In this document: piece after piece, positions 53,189-61,510 of the stretch
How positions within the stretch are numbered: the stretch's first letter is position 1
Layout: each line of letters opens with the position of its first letter
Origin: Salinicola rhizosphaerae
GTDB lineage: Bacteria > Pseudomonadota > Gammaproteobacteria > Pseudomonadales > Halomonadaceae
DNA: 64,000 bases
Direction of reading: 5' to 3'
NCBI RefSeq assembly: GCF_014652715.1
Contig: NZ_BMZI01000003.1
Coordinates: 315,854-379,853, forward strand
Program-made: the position numbers and the translations under genes
Notes under the pieces: generated by a model
Seen by the model: only the letters and a program-made list of their open reading frames with translations
Database searches by the model: none
What the model was told of the DNA's origin: nothing

Positions 53189-54139
53189 ATGAGAAACGCA
53201 ATCACGCTTTCCACCCTACCCGCACTCGCTCTGAGTGCCGGCCTCGCGATGGGCGGTCTCGGCACGGCGCAAGCCGACGACGAGACGGTCGTCTACGGCG
53301 TGCCCGCCTGGCCTGGCATCACGGTCAAGACCGAAATCGCGCGTGAGCTTCTGGCGCCGCTCGGCTATCAAGGCAAGGCGCAGGAGATCGGCCTGCAGGT
53401 GATCTATCAAGGGCTCGACACCGGCGACGTCGACGTCTTCCTTGGCGCCTGGCTACCGGCCCAGAATCCGATGCTCGAACCGCTGGAGAGCGATGGCAGC
53501 ATCACGCGTCTCGCCACTAACGTGACCGGCGCGCAGATGACACTGGCGGTACCGGACTACGTCTACGACGAGGGCATCACGTCTTTCGCCGATCTCGATG
53601 CGCATCGCGATGAGTTCAACGGTGAAATCTACGGTTTCGGCGCAGGCTCCGCTGCGAGCGAAATTCTCAACAAGGCGATCGCCGATGACGCCTGGGGTCT
53701 CGGCGACTGGACCCTGGTGGATACCAGCACCGTCGGCATGCTGAGCGCGGCCAAGAGCCATATCGCCAATCACGAGCCCATCGCCTGGGTTGGCTGGAAA
53801 CCGCACTGGATGAACCTCGCACTGCCGATGCGCTATCTGAGCGATTCCAAGAATCTGTTCGGTGAAGGCAACGGTGCCAGCGACGTGCGTACGCTGATGG
53901 CGAGCGACTACGCCGACGCTCACCCCAACCTGGTGACGTTCTTCAACCAGTTTTCGTTCACCTCCGAGGAGCAGAGCTGGATGATCCAGCAGTACGGTCA
54001 GGAGGAGAAGCCGGTCGAGGAAGTCGCCAAGGCGTGGATCGCCCAGCATCCGGATCGGGTCGAGAAGATGCTCGATGGCGTGACCACGGCCGACGGCCAG
54101 CCCGCCTGGGAGACGGTGAAGTCGGCTCTGTCGCTCTGA
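53189..54139 (+). CDS. Betaine/carnitine/choline ABC substrate-binding protein
   Basis: 316-aa precursor of the OpuAC/ProX family. The signal peptide is ALALSAGLAMGGLGTAQA. The mature protein has VVYGVPAWPGITVKTEIA and, in the second lobe, EPIAWVGWKPHWMNLALPMRYLSD, whose Trp residues would make the cation-pi box for a quaternary ammonium. Adjacent gamma-butyrobetaine dioxygenase suggests carnitine or gamma-butyrobetaine as ligand. No permease or ATPase follows, so it must serve an importer encoded elsewhere. Confidence 0.9.
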   Translation: MRNAITLSTLPALALSAGLAMGGLGTAQADDETVVYGVPAWPGITVKTEIARELLAPLGYQGKAQEIGLQVIYQGLDTGDVDVFLGAWLPAQNPMLEPLESDGSITRLATNVTGAQMTLAVPDYVYDEGITSFADLDAHRDEFNGEIYGFGAGSAASEILNKAIADDAWGLGDWTLVDTSTVGMLSAAKSHIANHEPIAWVGWKPHWMNLALPMRYLSDSKNLFGEGNGASDVRTLMASDYADAHPNLVTFFNQFSFTSEEQSWMIQQYGQEEKPVEEVAKAWIAQHPDRVEKMLDGVTTADGQPAWETVKSALSL

Positions 54140-54263
54140 CGCGATATTTTGCCTGACGAGATAATCCGAAGGGAGTTCGCCGTGAGCGTCTCGGCGCCGC
54201 ATGCCGGGTCGCTCGCGGGTAGCAAAGATTCGTTACATTTTTGTGCCGAATTTCTTGCTCTTT

Positions 54264-54353
54264 CCGGGAACTCGTGGCGTCGGCCGCACTCTGAGTCAGT
54301 GTTCCCTTGAATGATCCCTTACTTGCCCACCATCCCCTGGTGGGCATTTTTTT
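54264..54353 (+). ncRNA. Structured 90-bp element, copy 1 (possible small RNA)
   Basis: A stem GGGAAC (54266-54271) pairs with GTTCCC (54301-54306) and encloses a smaller hairpin with CACT/AGTG arms. A C-rich single-stranded stretch (ATGATCCC) follows, then a perfect terminator stem GCCCACCA/TGGTGGGC (54325-54345) and seven T. The same 90 bases recur 222 bp on. This is 125 bp beyond the binding-protein stop, so it may be a terminator-plus-leader or a free small RNA; no convincing promoter was identified. Confidence 0.5.
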
Positions 54354-54485
54354 GCCTGCCATTCCTGTTACTGCAACTCCTGTTGCCCGATGTTCCCGTT
54401 GGCCGCCTTTCGTGCCGACGGCGGCGCCCAGCCCCGTTGCTGCACCATCAGAAACCCGACATCAGAAAGCATTTTTTTGACGCCC

Positions 54486-54575
54486 CCGGGAACTTGTTCG
54501 GACTCGCGCACTCAGAGTTAGTGTTCCCTTGAATGATCCCTTACCTGCCCACCATCCCCTGGTGGGCGTTTTTTT
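54486..54575 (+). ncRNA. Structured 90-bp element, copy 2 (possible small RNA)
   Basis: Equal length to copy 1, with about 12 mismatches, eight of which fall within ten bases of a loop. The GGGAAC/GTTCCC stem, the CACT/AGTG hairpin, the C-rich stretch and the terminator stem (54547-54567) with seven T are all kept. Preservation of paired parts with change in a loop favours a selected RNA structure. The remainder of 54140-54687 contains no gene, only another hairpin at 54621-54646. Confidence 0.5.
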
Positions 54576-54620
54576 GGGGCCTGCCATCCCTGGCGACCAT
54601 CCCGCGGGCCGCCTTCGGCG

Positions 54621-54646
54621 TCAAAAACCGCTCCCGGCGGTTTTGA
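54621..54646. terminator. Hairpin with A/T arms before the LysR gene stop
   Basis: TCAAAA-A-CCGC pairs with GCGG-TTTTGA around TCCCG. Read on the minus strand the T-rich arm precedes the stem loop end, so it could stop transcripts of the minus-strand LysR gene as well as plus-strand read-through. Confidence 0.5.
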
Positions 54647-54687
54647 TCTGGGTCTTCGTCCGTAAATAGCGGCGTGACACGCCGTGC

Positions 54688-55614
54688 TCAAGGCAGTGGC
54701 GGCACCCGCCCCGCCATCTCCGTTGTCATGAATGTCACGAAGCGATTCACTCGCAGGCTGTCACGCGCGCGTTCATGGTAAAGCAGATGAAAGTCCGCCC
54801 GGATGCCGCGCCACCGGGGCAACAGCTCGACCAGTTCGCCATTCGCCAGAGACTCATGCACATCCCACCAAGAGCGCAGCAGAACGCCGTGCCCCTCGAG
54901 CGCCATTCGGGTCATCGCCTCGGCATCGTTGCTGGCCAGGCGCCCCTGCACACGGACCGATCGACGTTGACGCGAGTCGTCGGCGGCCTCGAAACGCCAC
55001 AGTGAATAGTCGGTATCGTTCTCGCGCACGATCAGGCAATCGTGTCGAGCGAGGTCCTCAGGCGTCTCCAGTGCCGGCGCGGTCTCGAGATAATCAGACG
55101 AAGCGCAGAGTACGCGACGATTGGCGAGTAGATGCCTTGCGACCCAGCGCGCGGGCGGCGGCTCGCCGACACGCACCTGAACGTCGTATCGGCGATCGTC
55201 CAGCGCGGCGGGAAAGCCGCTGAGATCGAGCAGGATCTCCAACTGCGGGTGCCGAGCGGCGAATCGAGAGATCAGCGGCGCGACGTGGCGTCGTCCGAAC
55301 CCGAAGGTCGCGTTGATACGCAGTCTGCCGGTCAGTGAGTCACCGCTGGCACGCAGCGAACTCTCCAGCTCGCCGAGATCGTCGAGCAGCCGGGTGCCCT
55401 GCGAAAGGTAACGTTCACCTTCGGCTGTCAGCGTGAACCGCCGCGTCGTCCGCGTCGCCAAAGAAACGCCGAGACGAGCCTCCAACTGCTGCAGACGTTT
55501 ACTGACGGCCGAGAGCGATAACCCGAGTTCGCGCGCTGCGCCCGTCAGGCTACCGCCCCTGGCGATGTGCTGAAAAAAGGCCAAGTCATCGAGTGGCGTC
55601 ACGAGATTATCCAC
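54688..55614 (-). CDS. LysR-family transcriptional regulator (DmlR-like)
   Basis: 308 aa. HTH at LAFFQHIARGGSLTGAARELGLSLSAVSKRLQQLEARLG and a typical effector domain. It is divergent from a dehalogenase-like hydrolase and a tartrate/D-malate dehydrogenase, the arrangement of DmlR-dmlA. A TTCAAT/ATTGAA palindrome in the intergenic region, just before its start, is a fitting LysR site. Confidence 0.91.
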   Translation of the reverse strand: MDNLVTPLDDLAFFQHIARGGSLTGAARELGLSLSAVSKRLQQLEARLGVSLATRTTRRFTLTAEGERYLSQGTRLLDDLGELESSLRASGDSLTGRLRINATFGFGRRHVAPLISRFAARHPQLEILLDLSGFPAALDDRRYDVQVRVGEPPPARWVARHLLANRRVLCASSDYLETAPALETPEDLARHDCLIVRENDTDYSLWRFEAADDSRQRRSVRVQGRLASNDAEAMTRMALEGHGVLLRSWWDVHESLANGELVELLPRWRGIRADFHLLYHERARDSLRVNRFVTFMTTEMAGRVPPLP

Positions 55615-55619
55615 TTCTC

Positions 55620-55636
55620 TTCAATAATCGATTGAA
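55620..55636. promoter_or_regulatory. LysR-type operator TTCAATAATCGATTGAA
   Basis: A six-base inverted repeat with a five-base spacer, six bases upstream of the LysR gene start. It fits the T-N11-A form. It would suit autoregulation and control of the divergent hydrolase/dehydrogenase pair. Confidence 0.55.
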
Positions 55637-55811
55637 TGCTAGCGTGATTATCTCTCGACAAACAGGGACTAGACTCTAACTTCCGTCTTCGAAAATCGGT
55701 CTTTGCAGTCTAATATTCGAAGTTCGGCGCCCGAAATTCGCCTACCGAGTTCGATCGCCAGGCTTCGGTACTCGATAGTTCATTCCGAGAAACGAGCTGA
55801 AAAACGCCTCC

Positions 55812-56693
55812 ATGTTCGAAACCTTCCAATCCTTCGATATCGATGCGGGCGACAATGTCTCGATCCATGGCGTCGTCGGTGGCAACGGGCCGCCACTGCT
55901 GCTGTTGCATGGCCACCCGCAAACCCACGTCATCTGGCATCGGCTAGCACCGCGGCTGGCAGAGCGATTCACCGTCATCGCGACGGACCTGCGAGGCTAC
56001 GGCGACTCGGCCAAGCCCGCCGGGGACGCCGAGCACCTCGCCTACAGCAAACGCACGATGGCACGGGATCAGGTCCGCGTCATGCAGGCGCTCGGTTTCG
56101 CGTCCTTCTTTCTTTGCGGCCATGACCGCGGCGGCCGGGTCTCGCATCGCCTTGCACTCGACCACCCGGATTGCGTGAAGAAGCTGATGACGCTGGACAT
56201 CGCCCCGACACTCGCCATGTACGAGGGCACTGATCTTGCTTTTGCGACCGCCTATTGGCACTGGTTCTTTCTGATTCAACCGACACCGTTGCCGGAATCC
56301 TGGATAGAAGCGGCGCCTGGCGACTATGTCACTCGAATCATGGGCGGACGCCACGCCGGGCTTGCCCCTTTCGATCCGGCGGCCATCGCCGAGTATCAGC
56401 GCTGCTTGGCGCTTCCCGGGGCTGCTCGCGGGCTTTGCGAGGATTACCGCGCGTCGCGCACCATCGATCTCGAACACGATCGTGCCGATCGCGATGCCGG
56501 CCGTCACCTGCGCGTGCCTCTCGCAGCACTATGGGGCGAATTTGGCACCATCGAGCGCAGCTTCGATACGCTGGCCGAGTGGCGCGCGGTCTCGAACGCC
56601 AGCGTGGAAGGCTCCGCCATCCCATGTGGCCATTATCTCCCCGAGGAAGCGCCCGACGCGGTCTTCCAGCATCTGATCGACTTCATGAGGTAA
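55812..56693 (+). CDS. Alpha/beta hydrolase, haloacetate-dehalogenase-like
   Basis: 293 aa. The oxyanion region is LLLHGHPQTHVIWHRLAP, the nucleophile is the Asp of CGHDRGGRVSHRLALDHPD, and the catalytic His is in IPCGHYLPEEAP. An Asp nucleophile in GHDRGGR, with the ATDLRGYGDS block, is the pattern of fluoroacetate dehalogenases. Epoxide hydrolase is the alternative. It ends eight bases before the dehydrogenase start, so the two are co-transcribed. Confidence 0.86.
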   Translation: MFETFQSFDIDAGDNVSIHGVVGGNGPPLLLLHGHPQTHVIWHRLAPRLAERFTVIATDLRGYGDSAKPAGDAEHLAYSKRTMARDQVRVMQALGFASFFLCGHDRGGRVSHRLALDHPDCVKKLMTLDIAPTLAMYEGTDLAFATAYWHWFFLIQPTPLPESWIEAAPGDYVTRIMGGRHAGLAPFDPAAIAEYQRCLALPGAARGLCEDYRASRTIDLEHDRADRDAGRHLRVPLAALWGEFGTIERSFDTLAEWRAVSNASVEGSAIPCGHYLPEEAPDAVFQHLIDFMR

Positions 56694-56700
56694 GCGCACC

Positions 56701-57783
56701 ATGACACAGCAGAAGACACACAGAATCGCGGTCATCGCCGGTGACGGTATCGGTACCGAAGTCGTTCCCGAGGGGCTTCGCGTGCTGAAGGCCGCCGCCG
56801 AGCGCTTCGAACTTTCGCTCAAGTTCGAATCGTTCGAATTCGGCAGTTGCGACTACTATCTCGAGCACGGCAAAATGTTGCCGGATAACTGGTTTGAGAC
56901 CCTCTCGAGCTTCGACGCGCTCTTCTATGGTGCGGTCGGCTGGCCGGAAAAGGTGCCCGACCACGTTTCCCTGTGGGGATCGCTCTTGCAGTTCCGACGC
57001 CACTTCGATCAGTACGTGAACCTGCGCCCGTGCCGACTAATGCCGGGAATCCAGAGCCCGCTGGCGAATCGCAAGCCGGGGGAGATCGACTTCTACGTCG
57101 TTCGCGAAAACACCGAGGGCGAATACTCGAGCATCGGGGGCAAGATCTTCGAAGGCACCGAGCGCGAAACGGTCATGCAGGAGACGGTCATGACGCGAAC
57201 CGGCGTCGATCGGGTGCTGAAATACGCCTTCGACCTGGCGCAGACACGCCCGCGGCGGAAGCTGACCTCGGCAACCAAGTCCAACGGTATCTCGATCACG
57301 ATGCCCTACTGGGACGAACGCGTGAAGGCGATGGCCAGCCGTTACCCGGACGTTGCCGTGGACCAATTCCATATCGATATCCTCACGGCCAATTTCGTGC
57401 TGCATCCGGACTGGTTCGACGTCGTCGTCGCCAGCAACCTGTTCGGCGACATCCTCTCCGACCTCGGCCCTGCCTGCACCGGCACGATCGGCATTGCGCC
57501 CTCGGCCAACATCAACCCCGAAGGCAAGTTCCCGAGTCTGTTCGAACCCGTGCACGGCAGCGCCCCGGACATCGCCGGCAAAGGCATCGCCAACCCCATC
57601 GGTCAGATCTGGTGCGGCGCCATGATGCTGGAACACCTTGGCCACCCCGACGCTGGCGCGGCAATCGTCAGCGCGATCGAAAGCGTGCTGGGCAGCGATG
57701 ACAGATCGGCTCTGACACCGGATCTCAAAGGAGATGGAACGACCGAGAGCCTCGGCAAGGCGATAGCCGAGGCGTTGGGTTGA
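56701..57783 (+). CDS. Tartrate / D-malate dehydrogenase (isocitrate dehydrogenase family)
   Basis: 360-aa NAD-dependent beta-decarboxylating dehydrogenase close to TtuC and DmlA. Landmarks are IAVIAGDGIGTEVVPEGL, YVVRENTEGEYSSIGG for substrate binding, metal-binding aspartates in NLFGDILSDLG, and EPVHGSAPDIAGKGIANPIG for NAD. It converts D-malate to pyruvate or tartrate to oxaloglycolate; sequence alone does not separate them. Second gene of the LysR-controlled pair. Confidence 0.9.
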   Translation: MTQQKTHRIAVIAGDGIGTEVVPEGLRVLKAAAERFELSLKFESFEFGSCDYYLEHGKMLPDNWFETLSSFDALFYGAVGWPEKVPDHVSLWGSLLQFRRHFDQYVNLRPCRLMPGIQSPLANRKPGEIDFYVVRENTEGEYSSIGGKIFEGTERETVMQETVMTRTGVDRVLKYAFDLAQTRPRRKLTSATKSNGISITMPYWDERVKAMASRYPDVAVDQFHIDILTANFVLHPDWFDVVVASNLFGDILSDLGPACTGTIGIAPSANINPEGKFPSLFEPVHGSAPDIAGKGIANPIGQIWCGAMMLEHLGHPDAGAAIVSAIESVLGSDDRSALTPDLKGDGTTESLGKAIAEALG

Positions 57784-57866
57784 GTTTGGGGTGGGTTAGA
57801 TCAGCCTCATCAGGCACGCTGCGGCAACCGTCATGACAGCGAACATTAATGATGCTCGCTATCATT

Positions 57867-58646
57867 TCAAGATACGAGGAGATTGGTGCGGTCTCTGGTA
57901 TCCCCTGTACGACTCAAACCACTCTCGAATTGGCGGTGCAGGGATTGTCGAATGATCGTGTAAAAGCGCCTCAGCTCCGGCCTGAGCTTCTCAACCGCCT
58001 GGAGCTGATCGATGTAGTAGGCAGCGCGAATCCCATTGAACTGCTGATTATTACCCACCTTTTTAAACGACAACCCAAACCGGCCCAGCAGTCTCGCCAG
58101 TCGTGGCTCCATCAATGCAAACGCGTGCTGCCGTTGGATAAGCCCGATCATGGCGGTTGACGAGAGATAGACGGCGACTCCCAAGAGAGAAGCGACTTCA
58201 TAATCGCGGGAAGTCGAAGGGAAATCATGACTCGAAGCTGACTCAGTAACGTCACGACGCCGGTATCGCCCTAAGATAGCGGCCCGAGAGACTTCGCAGA
58301 TTGAATTCCGAGAAAATTGCGCAGGATTGGGTTCTCTGTCCAAAAATTGACCGCGGGCATTAGCCTCTATTGGCAAGAAAGATGGCATATCCGGGGTGAC
58401 ACCTGTTGGATAAATCACGCGGATACAAGCAACAGGCTCTCGTGTAAGACGGTGACGAACGAGACAGTGGAGGGACATATTATCGAACTCGTCGTATTCC
58501 AGCCCCGCGTCTGGATTGCCAGGCATCGCGTGCCCAAATTCTCGCGTATAGACTTCGTATCGTAAGCCATAAACGCTGTGCTTATCGGCCGGGTCGGTAG
58601 CGAGTACGAATTCAAAAATCTCGTGAAACTGCTCGTACAAAGTCAT
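57867..58646 (-). CDS. PEP-CTERM/exosortase system-associated acyltransferase
   Basis: 259 aa with an autoinducer-synthase-like GNAT fold: FEFVLATDPADKHSVYGLRYEVYTREFGH at the N-terminus, CIRVIYPTGVTPDMPSFLPIE and CEVSRAAILGRYRRR (the conserved E-x-S-R segment), followed by AFALMEPRLARLLGRFGLSFKKVG. These features define the family annotated as exosortase-associated N-acyl transferase, likely making N-acyl amino acids. No exosortase gene is in the window. It sits downstream of the locus B signalling operon on the same strand, 40 bp after the GGDEF-EAL stop in the opposite sense of order (it is upstream by position), so co-regulation is uncertain. Confidence 0.82.
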   Translation of the reverse strand: MTLYEQFHEIFEFVLATDPADKHSVYGLRYEVYTREFGHAMPGNPDAGLEYDEFDNMSLHCLVRHRLTREPVACIRVIYPTGVTPDMPSFLPIEANARGQFLDREPNPAQFSRNSICEVSRAAILGRYRRRDVTESASSHDFPSTSRDYEVASLLGVAVYLSSTAMIGLIQRQHAFALMEPRLARLLGRFGLSFKKVGNNQQFNGIRAAYYIDQLQAVEKLRPELRRFYTIIRQSLHRQFESGLSRTGDTRDRTNLLVS

Positions 58647-58686
58647 TTCTACGCCTTATTGCCCTGTAGTTGTTAGGTTTTCAACT

Positions 58687-61476
58687 TCATCCACCGATAT
58701 CAAAGGAAGTGGGTCTACCTAACCAGTACCCCTGCATGTAGTCGACACCTGATTCTCGCAACATGTCCACGATTTCTGGGCGATCGACAAATTCAGCGAC
58801 CGTCTTTTTGCCAAACCCTCTAGCGATCTCGACCACCGCTTTGACAATCACCTGGCTGCGTCGACTATCTGGAAGATCCTGGACGAAAGAACCATCGATT
58901 TTGATATAATCTGCCGGAAGTTGATCCAGATAGTAAAAACTACTGAAGCCAACACCAAAATCATCGAGTGCAACCGAACATCCCATATCCCGCACTTCCT
59001 GAAGAATACACCGTGCAGTTGAAAAATCCGTGACAGCTGCAGTCTCTGTCACCTCTACAATGAGCTGAGAGGGAGAAACCCGGTGCTCAATTAGCCCATC
59101 CTTCAAGAAGCGCGTCAGCGTCTCATCGCGTAGCGACTGCGCCGATAGATTGACCGCCAACTTGAGAGAGGGATCACGGAGCCTGTTGATGAGCTTCAGA
59201 GAGTGGGTTAGCACCCATCGATCGACATCGACAATCAGGCCACTTTTTTCTGCAATTGGAATGAACGCGCCTGGAGAGATGATGGAAGACTGCCCCTCGT
59301 CATCATCAATCCGCATGCGTAGCAGTATTTCGTAGTGACTGACAGCCGAATCTGTGACCTTTGCGATAGGCTGATGCCATAACTCGAAGCCTTCATATTT
59401 CAACGCATGGCGCAACTTCTCTTCCCAGTAGAGCCTTTCTTGTAGTACATCGCGATCCCTGCTCGATGCCAGTAAATGCCAACGAGAGGAAACATGTTCC
59501 TTCGCTTTGTACATCGCAAAGTCTGCACTGGCCATTAGCTCCTTGGGAGTCGGCCCGTGATCAGGATAGAGAGCGATACCTATACTGGCCGCCGTGCGAT
59601 GTCGCTGTCCATCAACATCTAGACTGATATTTTCCAGCTTCTCCGACATGAGCTTAGCTAACCCAACTGCGGCTTCGGCATTGGATCGTTCGAGCAGTAC
59701 GGCAAACTCATCTCCGCCCAGGCGCGCGAATACGCCTTGGCTACCGAACTCTCGGCGAAGTGTTTCCGACACCAATTTGAGGAGTTGATCACCTGCCTGA
59801 TGCCCTCCTAGCTCGTTGACCTCTTTGAAGCGATCCAAATCCATATAGAGCATCGCGCCTCTGGCACCAGGCAAGACGGCCTGCTGAAGCGCTTTTTCGA
59901 AATATCGACGGTTGTAGAGCTCCGTCAATGGATCACGATTGGCAAGCCAAGAGAGTCGCATTTCTGCAATTTTTCGATCTGTAATATCAAGCCCTACAGA
60001 TATCGTAGACTGTCTTTCCCCCGCCCACTCAGTAAGAGCAGTGTGATGCCACACAATGGTTTTCAATTGCCCATCCTGGGACATCAACTCACTTTCCCTT
60101 TGCCCGAAGGATGCCGTAAGCGAATCGGTGCTATTGCCAAGCTTATAGAAAACTTCGCGAAAAGCTGCCCCTTCGAGCGTATGTTCGTCTTGTCCAACCA
60201 TCTTACCGGCGTATCGATTCGCCAACTGCACCGTTCCCGTGTCATCGTGAATAACGACCAGTACCTGCGCAGCGTTCATCAAATTACCGATCAAGTCTCT
60301 CTCTTTTCTAAGCTCTAGAACTTGAGACTCCAGCTTCTCCCCTCTTTGATGGACTTCTTCTTCCAGGCTTTCGAGCTGCGTCGCAAGGCTGAGCGCCGAA
60401 TCGACCAACACATCGATCTCATCACGCGGTTCTTCTCCTCGCCGTCCGCTTAGCGCGGATCTCATGCGGGTATAATCCCCAGTAGCCAATCCCGGCAACG
60501 CCTCCGTCAAAGCACGAATTCTCTGGACTGGCTTCCACAGTACGAATAACAGGAGTACTTCCGAGAAGCCCCAACCGGCCAAGGCCACCACAAAAACGGT
60601 TCTGGTCGTTGTCTGAATAGAAGAGAGCTGTTTAGACACATTCTCGACCGAGGCAAAATACCCTGCCTCTAAGTTTGGCACACTTTTTCCGATAGGAATT
60701 AGACTGACTTCAAAGTTTTCTCCATCACGAAAGATACTGACCGGTTTAACCATGATACTTTCGAGCGAAGCGGCTTTAGCAGCCGACTTAATGATAGGCA
60801 GTGTCTTCTCTTTATGAGTGACCGCCAAGGAGTAGGCACCCCAATCAGGAATCCATCGTTCCTCCTCATCACCAAACGACTTCTTTCTATTATTTAAAAT
60901 AAGCGCAATATCGTTACCTGAGCTACCCATAAAATAGCTCATCACTTCGATAAGGGAGCGCGACACCATCACGATACCTGCGTTACTCCCATTCGACAAA
61001 ATAGGCACGGCGGCGTATTGGCGGCAGACCTGTTGGCAACGCAGAAAATCTCCGGGTTGTTCATTGGCAATCACATGTGCTAACCAATGAGTATCGGGCG
61101 TTGCAGAACTACCCTCCGTCTTATCACCATAGGAGGCTACCGGTCTGCCGTTGAGACCGATGATTTTCAGGTCATCGACGCCTGCTTCCAGCTGTATAGT
61201 CGGCCACTGATATTTCAGTGACTGGGCCACACCCTCTCGATCTTTCTCTTCCAAGGCCTTGCTCAGCGATTCAGAGGAGGCAACGATCGATGCCAACTGT
61301 TTCAGATCACCTGCAGAACTTCGTAGAGCACTCTCGATCTGGAGACGTTGACTTTGCTGATTGGCGGCCTGATGTGAGCTAAACTGCCCCATCAAACTCT
61401 CATAACTAATCCATGTGATCGACAGCGCCAACCCCAACAAGATGATGCTGGTAGCAAAAAATGCCTGCCACTTCAA
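58687..61476 (-). CDS. Membrane GGDEF-EAL protein with periplasmic sensor and PAS
   Basis: 929 aa. TM1 near residues 7-28, a large periplasmic domain (about 30-295, dCACHE-like), TM2 near 297-318, HAMP/coiled-coil, PAS (about 400-510), GGDEF (about 525-680) and EAL (about 695-925). GGDEF motif ARLGGDEFAVLLER is intact but the RxxD inhibitory site is absent. In EAL the motif reads EIL, yet NLSAQSL, EVTETA, DDFGVGFSS, KIDGSF and the late AEFVD Glu remain, so c-di-GMP hydrolysis is plausible. Last gene of the PstS-like/barrel/GGDEF-EAL operon, 34 bp after the barrel gene. Confidence 0.92.
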   Translation of the reverse strand: MKWQAFFATSIILLGLALSITWISYESLMGQFSSHQAANQQSQRLQIESALRSSAGDLKQLASIVASSESLSKALEEKDREGVAQSLKYQWPTIQLEAGVDDLKIIGLNGRPVASYGDKTEGSSATPDTHWLAHVIANEQPGDFLRCQQVCRQYAAVPILSNGSNAGIVMVSRSLIEVMSYFMGSSGNDIALILNNRKKSFGDEEERWIPDWGAYSLAVTHKEKTLPIIKSAAKAASLESIMVKPVSIFRDGENFEVSLIPIGKSVPNLEAGYFASVENVSKQLSSIQTTTRTVFVVALAGWGFSEVLLLFVLWKPVQRIRALTEALPGLATGDYTRMRSALSGRRGEEPRDEIDVLVDSALSLATQLESLEEEVHQRGEKLESQVLELRKERDLIGNLMNAAQVLVVIHDDTGTVQLANRYAGKMVGQDEHTLEGAAFREVFYKLGNSTDSLTASFGQRESELMSQDGQLKTIVWHHTALTEWAGERQSTISVGLDITDRKIAEMRLSWLANRDPLTELYNRRYFEKALQQAVLPGARGAMLYMDLDRFKEVNELGGHQAGDQLLKLVSETLRREFGSQGVFARLGGDEFAVLLERSNAEAAVGLAKLMSEKLENISLDVDGQRHRTAASIGIALYPDHGPTPKELMASADFAMYKAKEHVSSRWHLLASSRDRDVLQERLYWEEKLRHALKYEGFELWHQPIAKVTDSAVSHYEILLRMRIDDDEGQSSIISPGAFIPIAEKSGLIVDVDRWVLTHSLKLINRLRDPSLKLAVNLSAQSLRDETLTRFLKDGLIEHRVSPSQLIVEVTETAAVTDFSTARCILQEVRDMGCSVALDDFGVGFSSFYYLDQLPADYIKIDGSFVQDLPDSRRSQVIVKAVVEIARGFGKKTVAEFVDRPEIVDMLRESGVDYMQGYWLGRPTSFDIGG

Positions 61477-61510
61477 GCTGAGGCGATATTTCTATTTTTT
61501 CTACTCATAG

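Noticed and set aside
54236-54262. Sigma-54-like promoter before the first structured element
   Set aside because: A TTGTGC...TTGC pattern is present but the GG and GC dinucleotides are not at the required spacing, and copy 2 lacks it.
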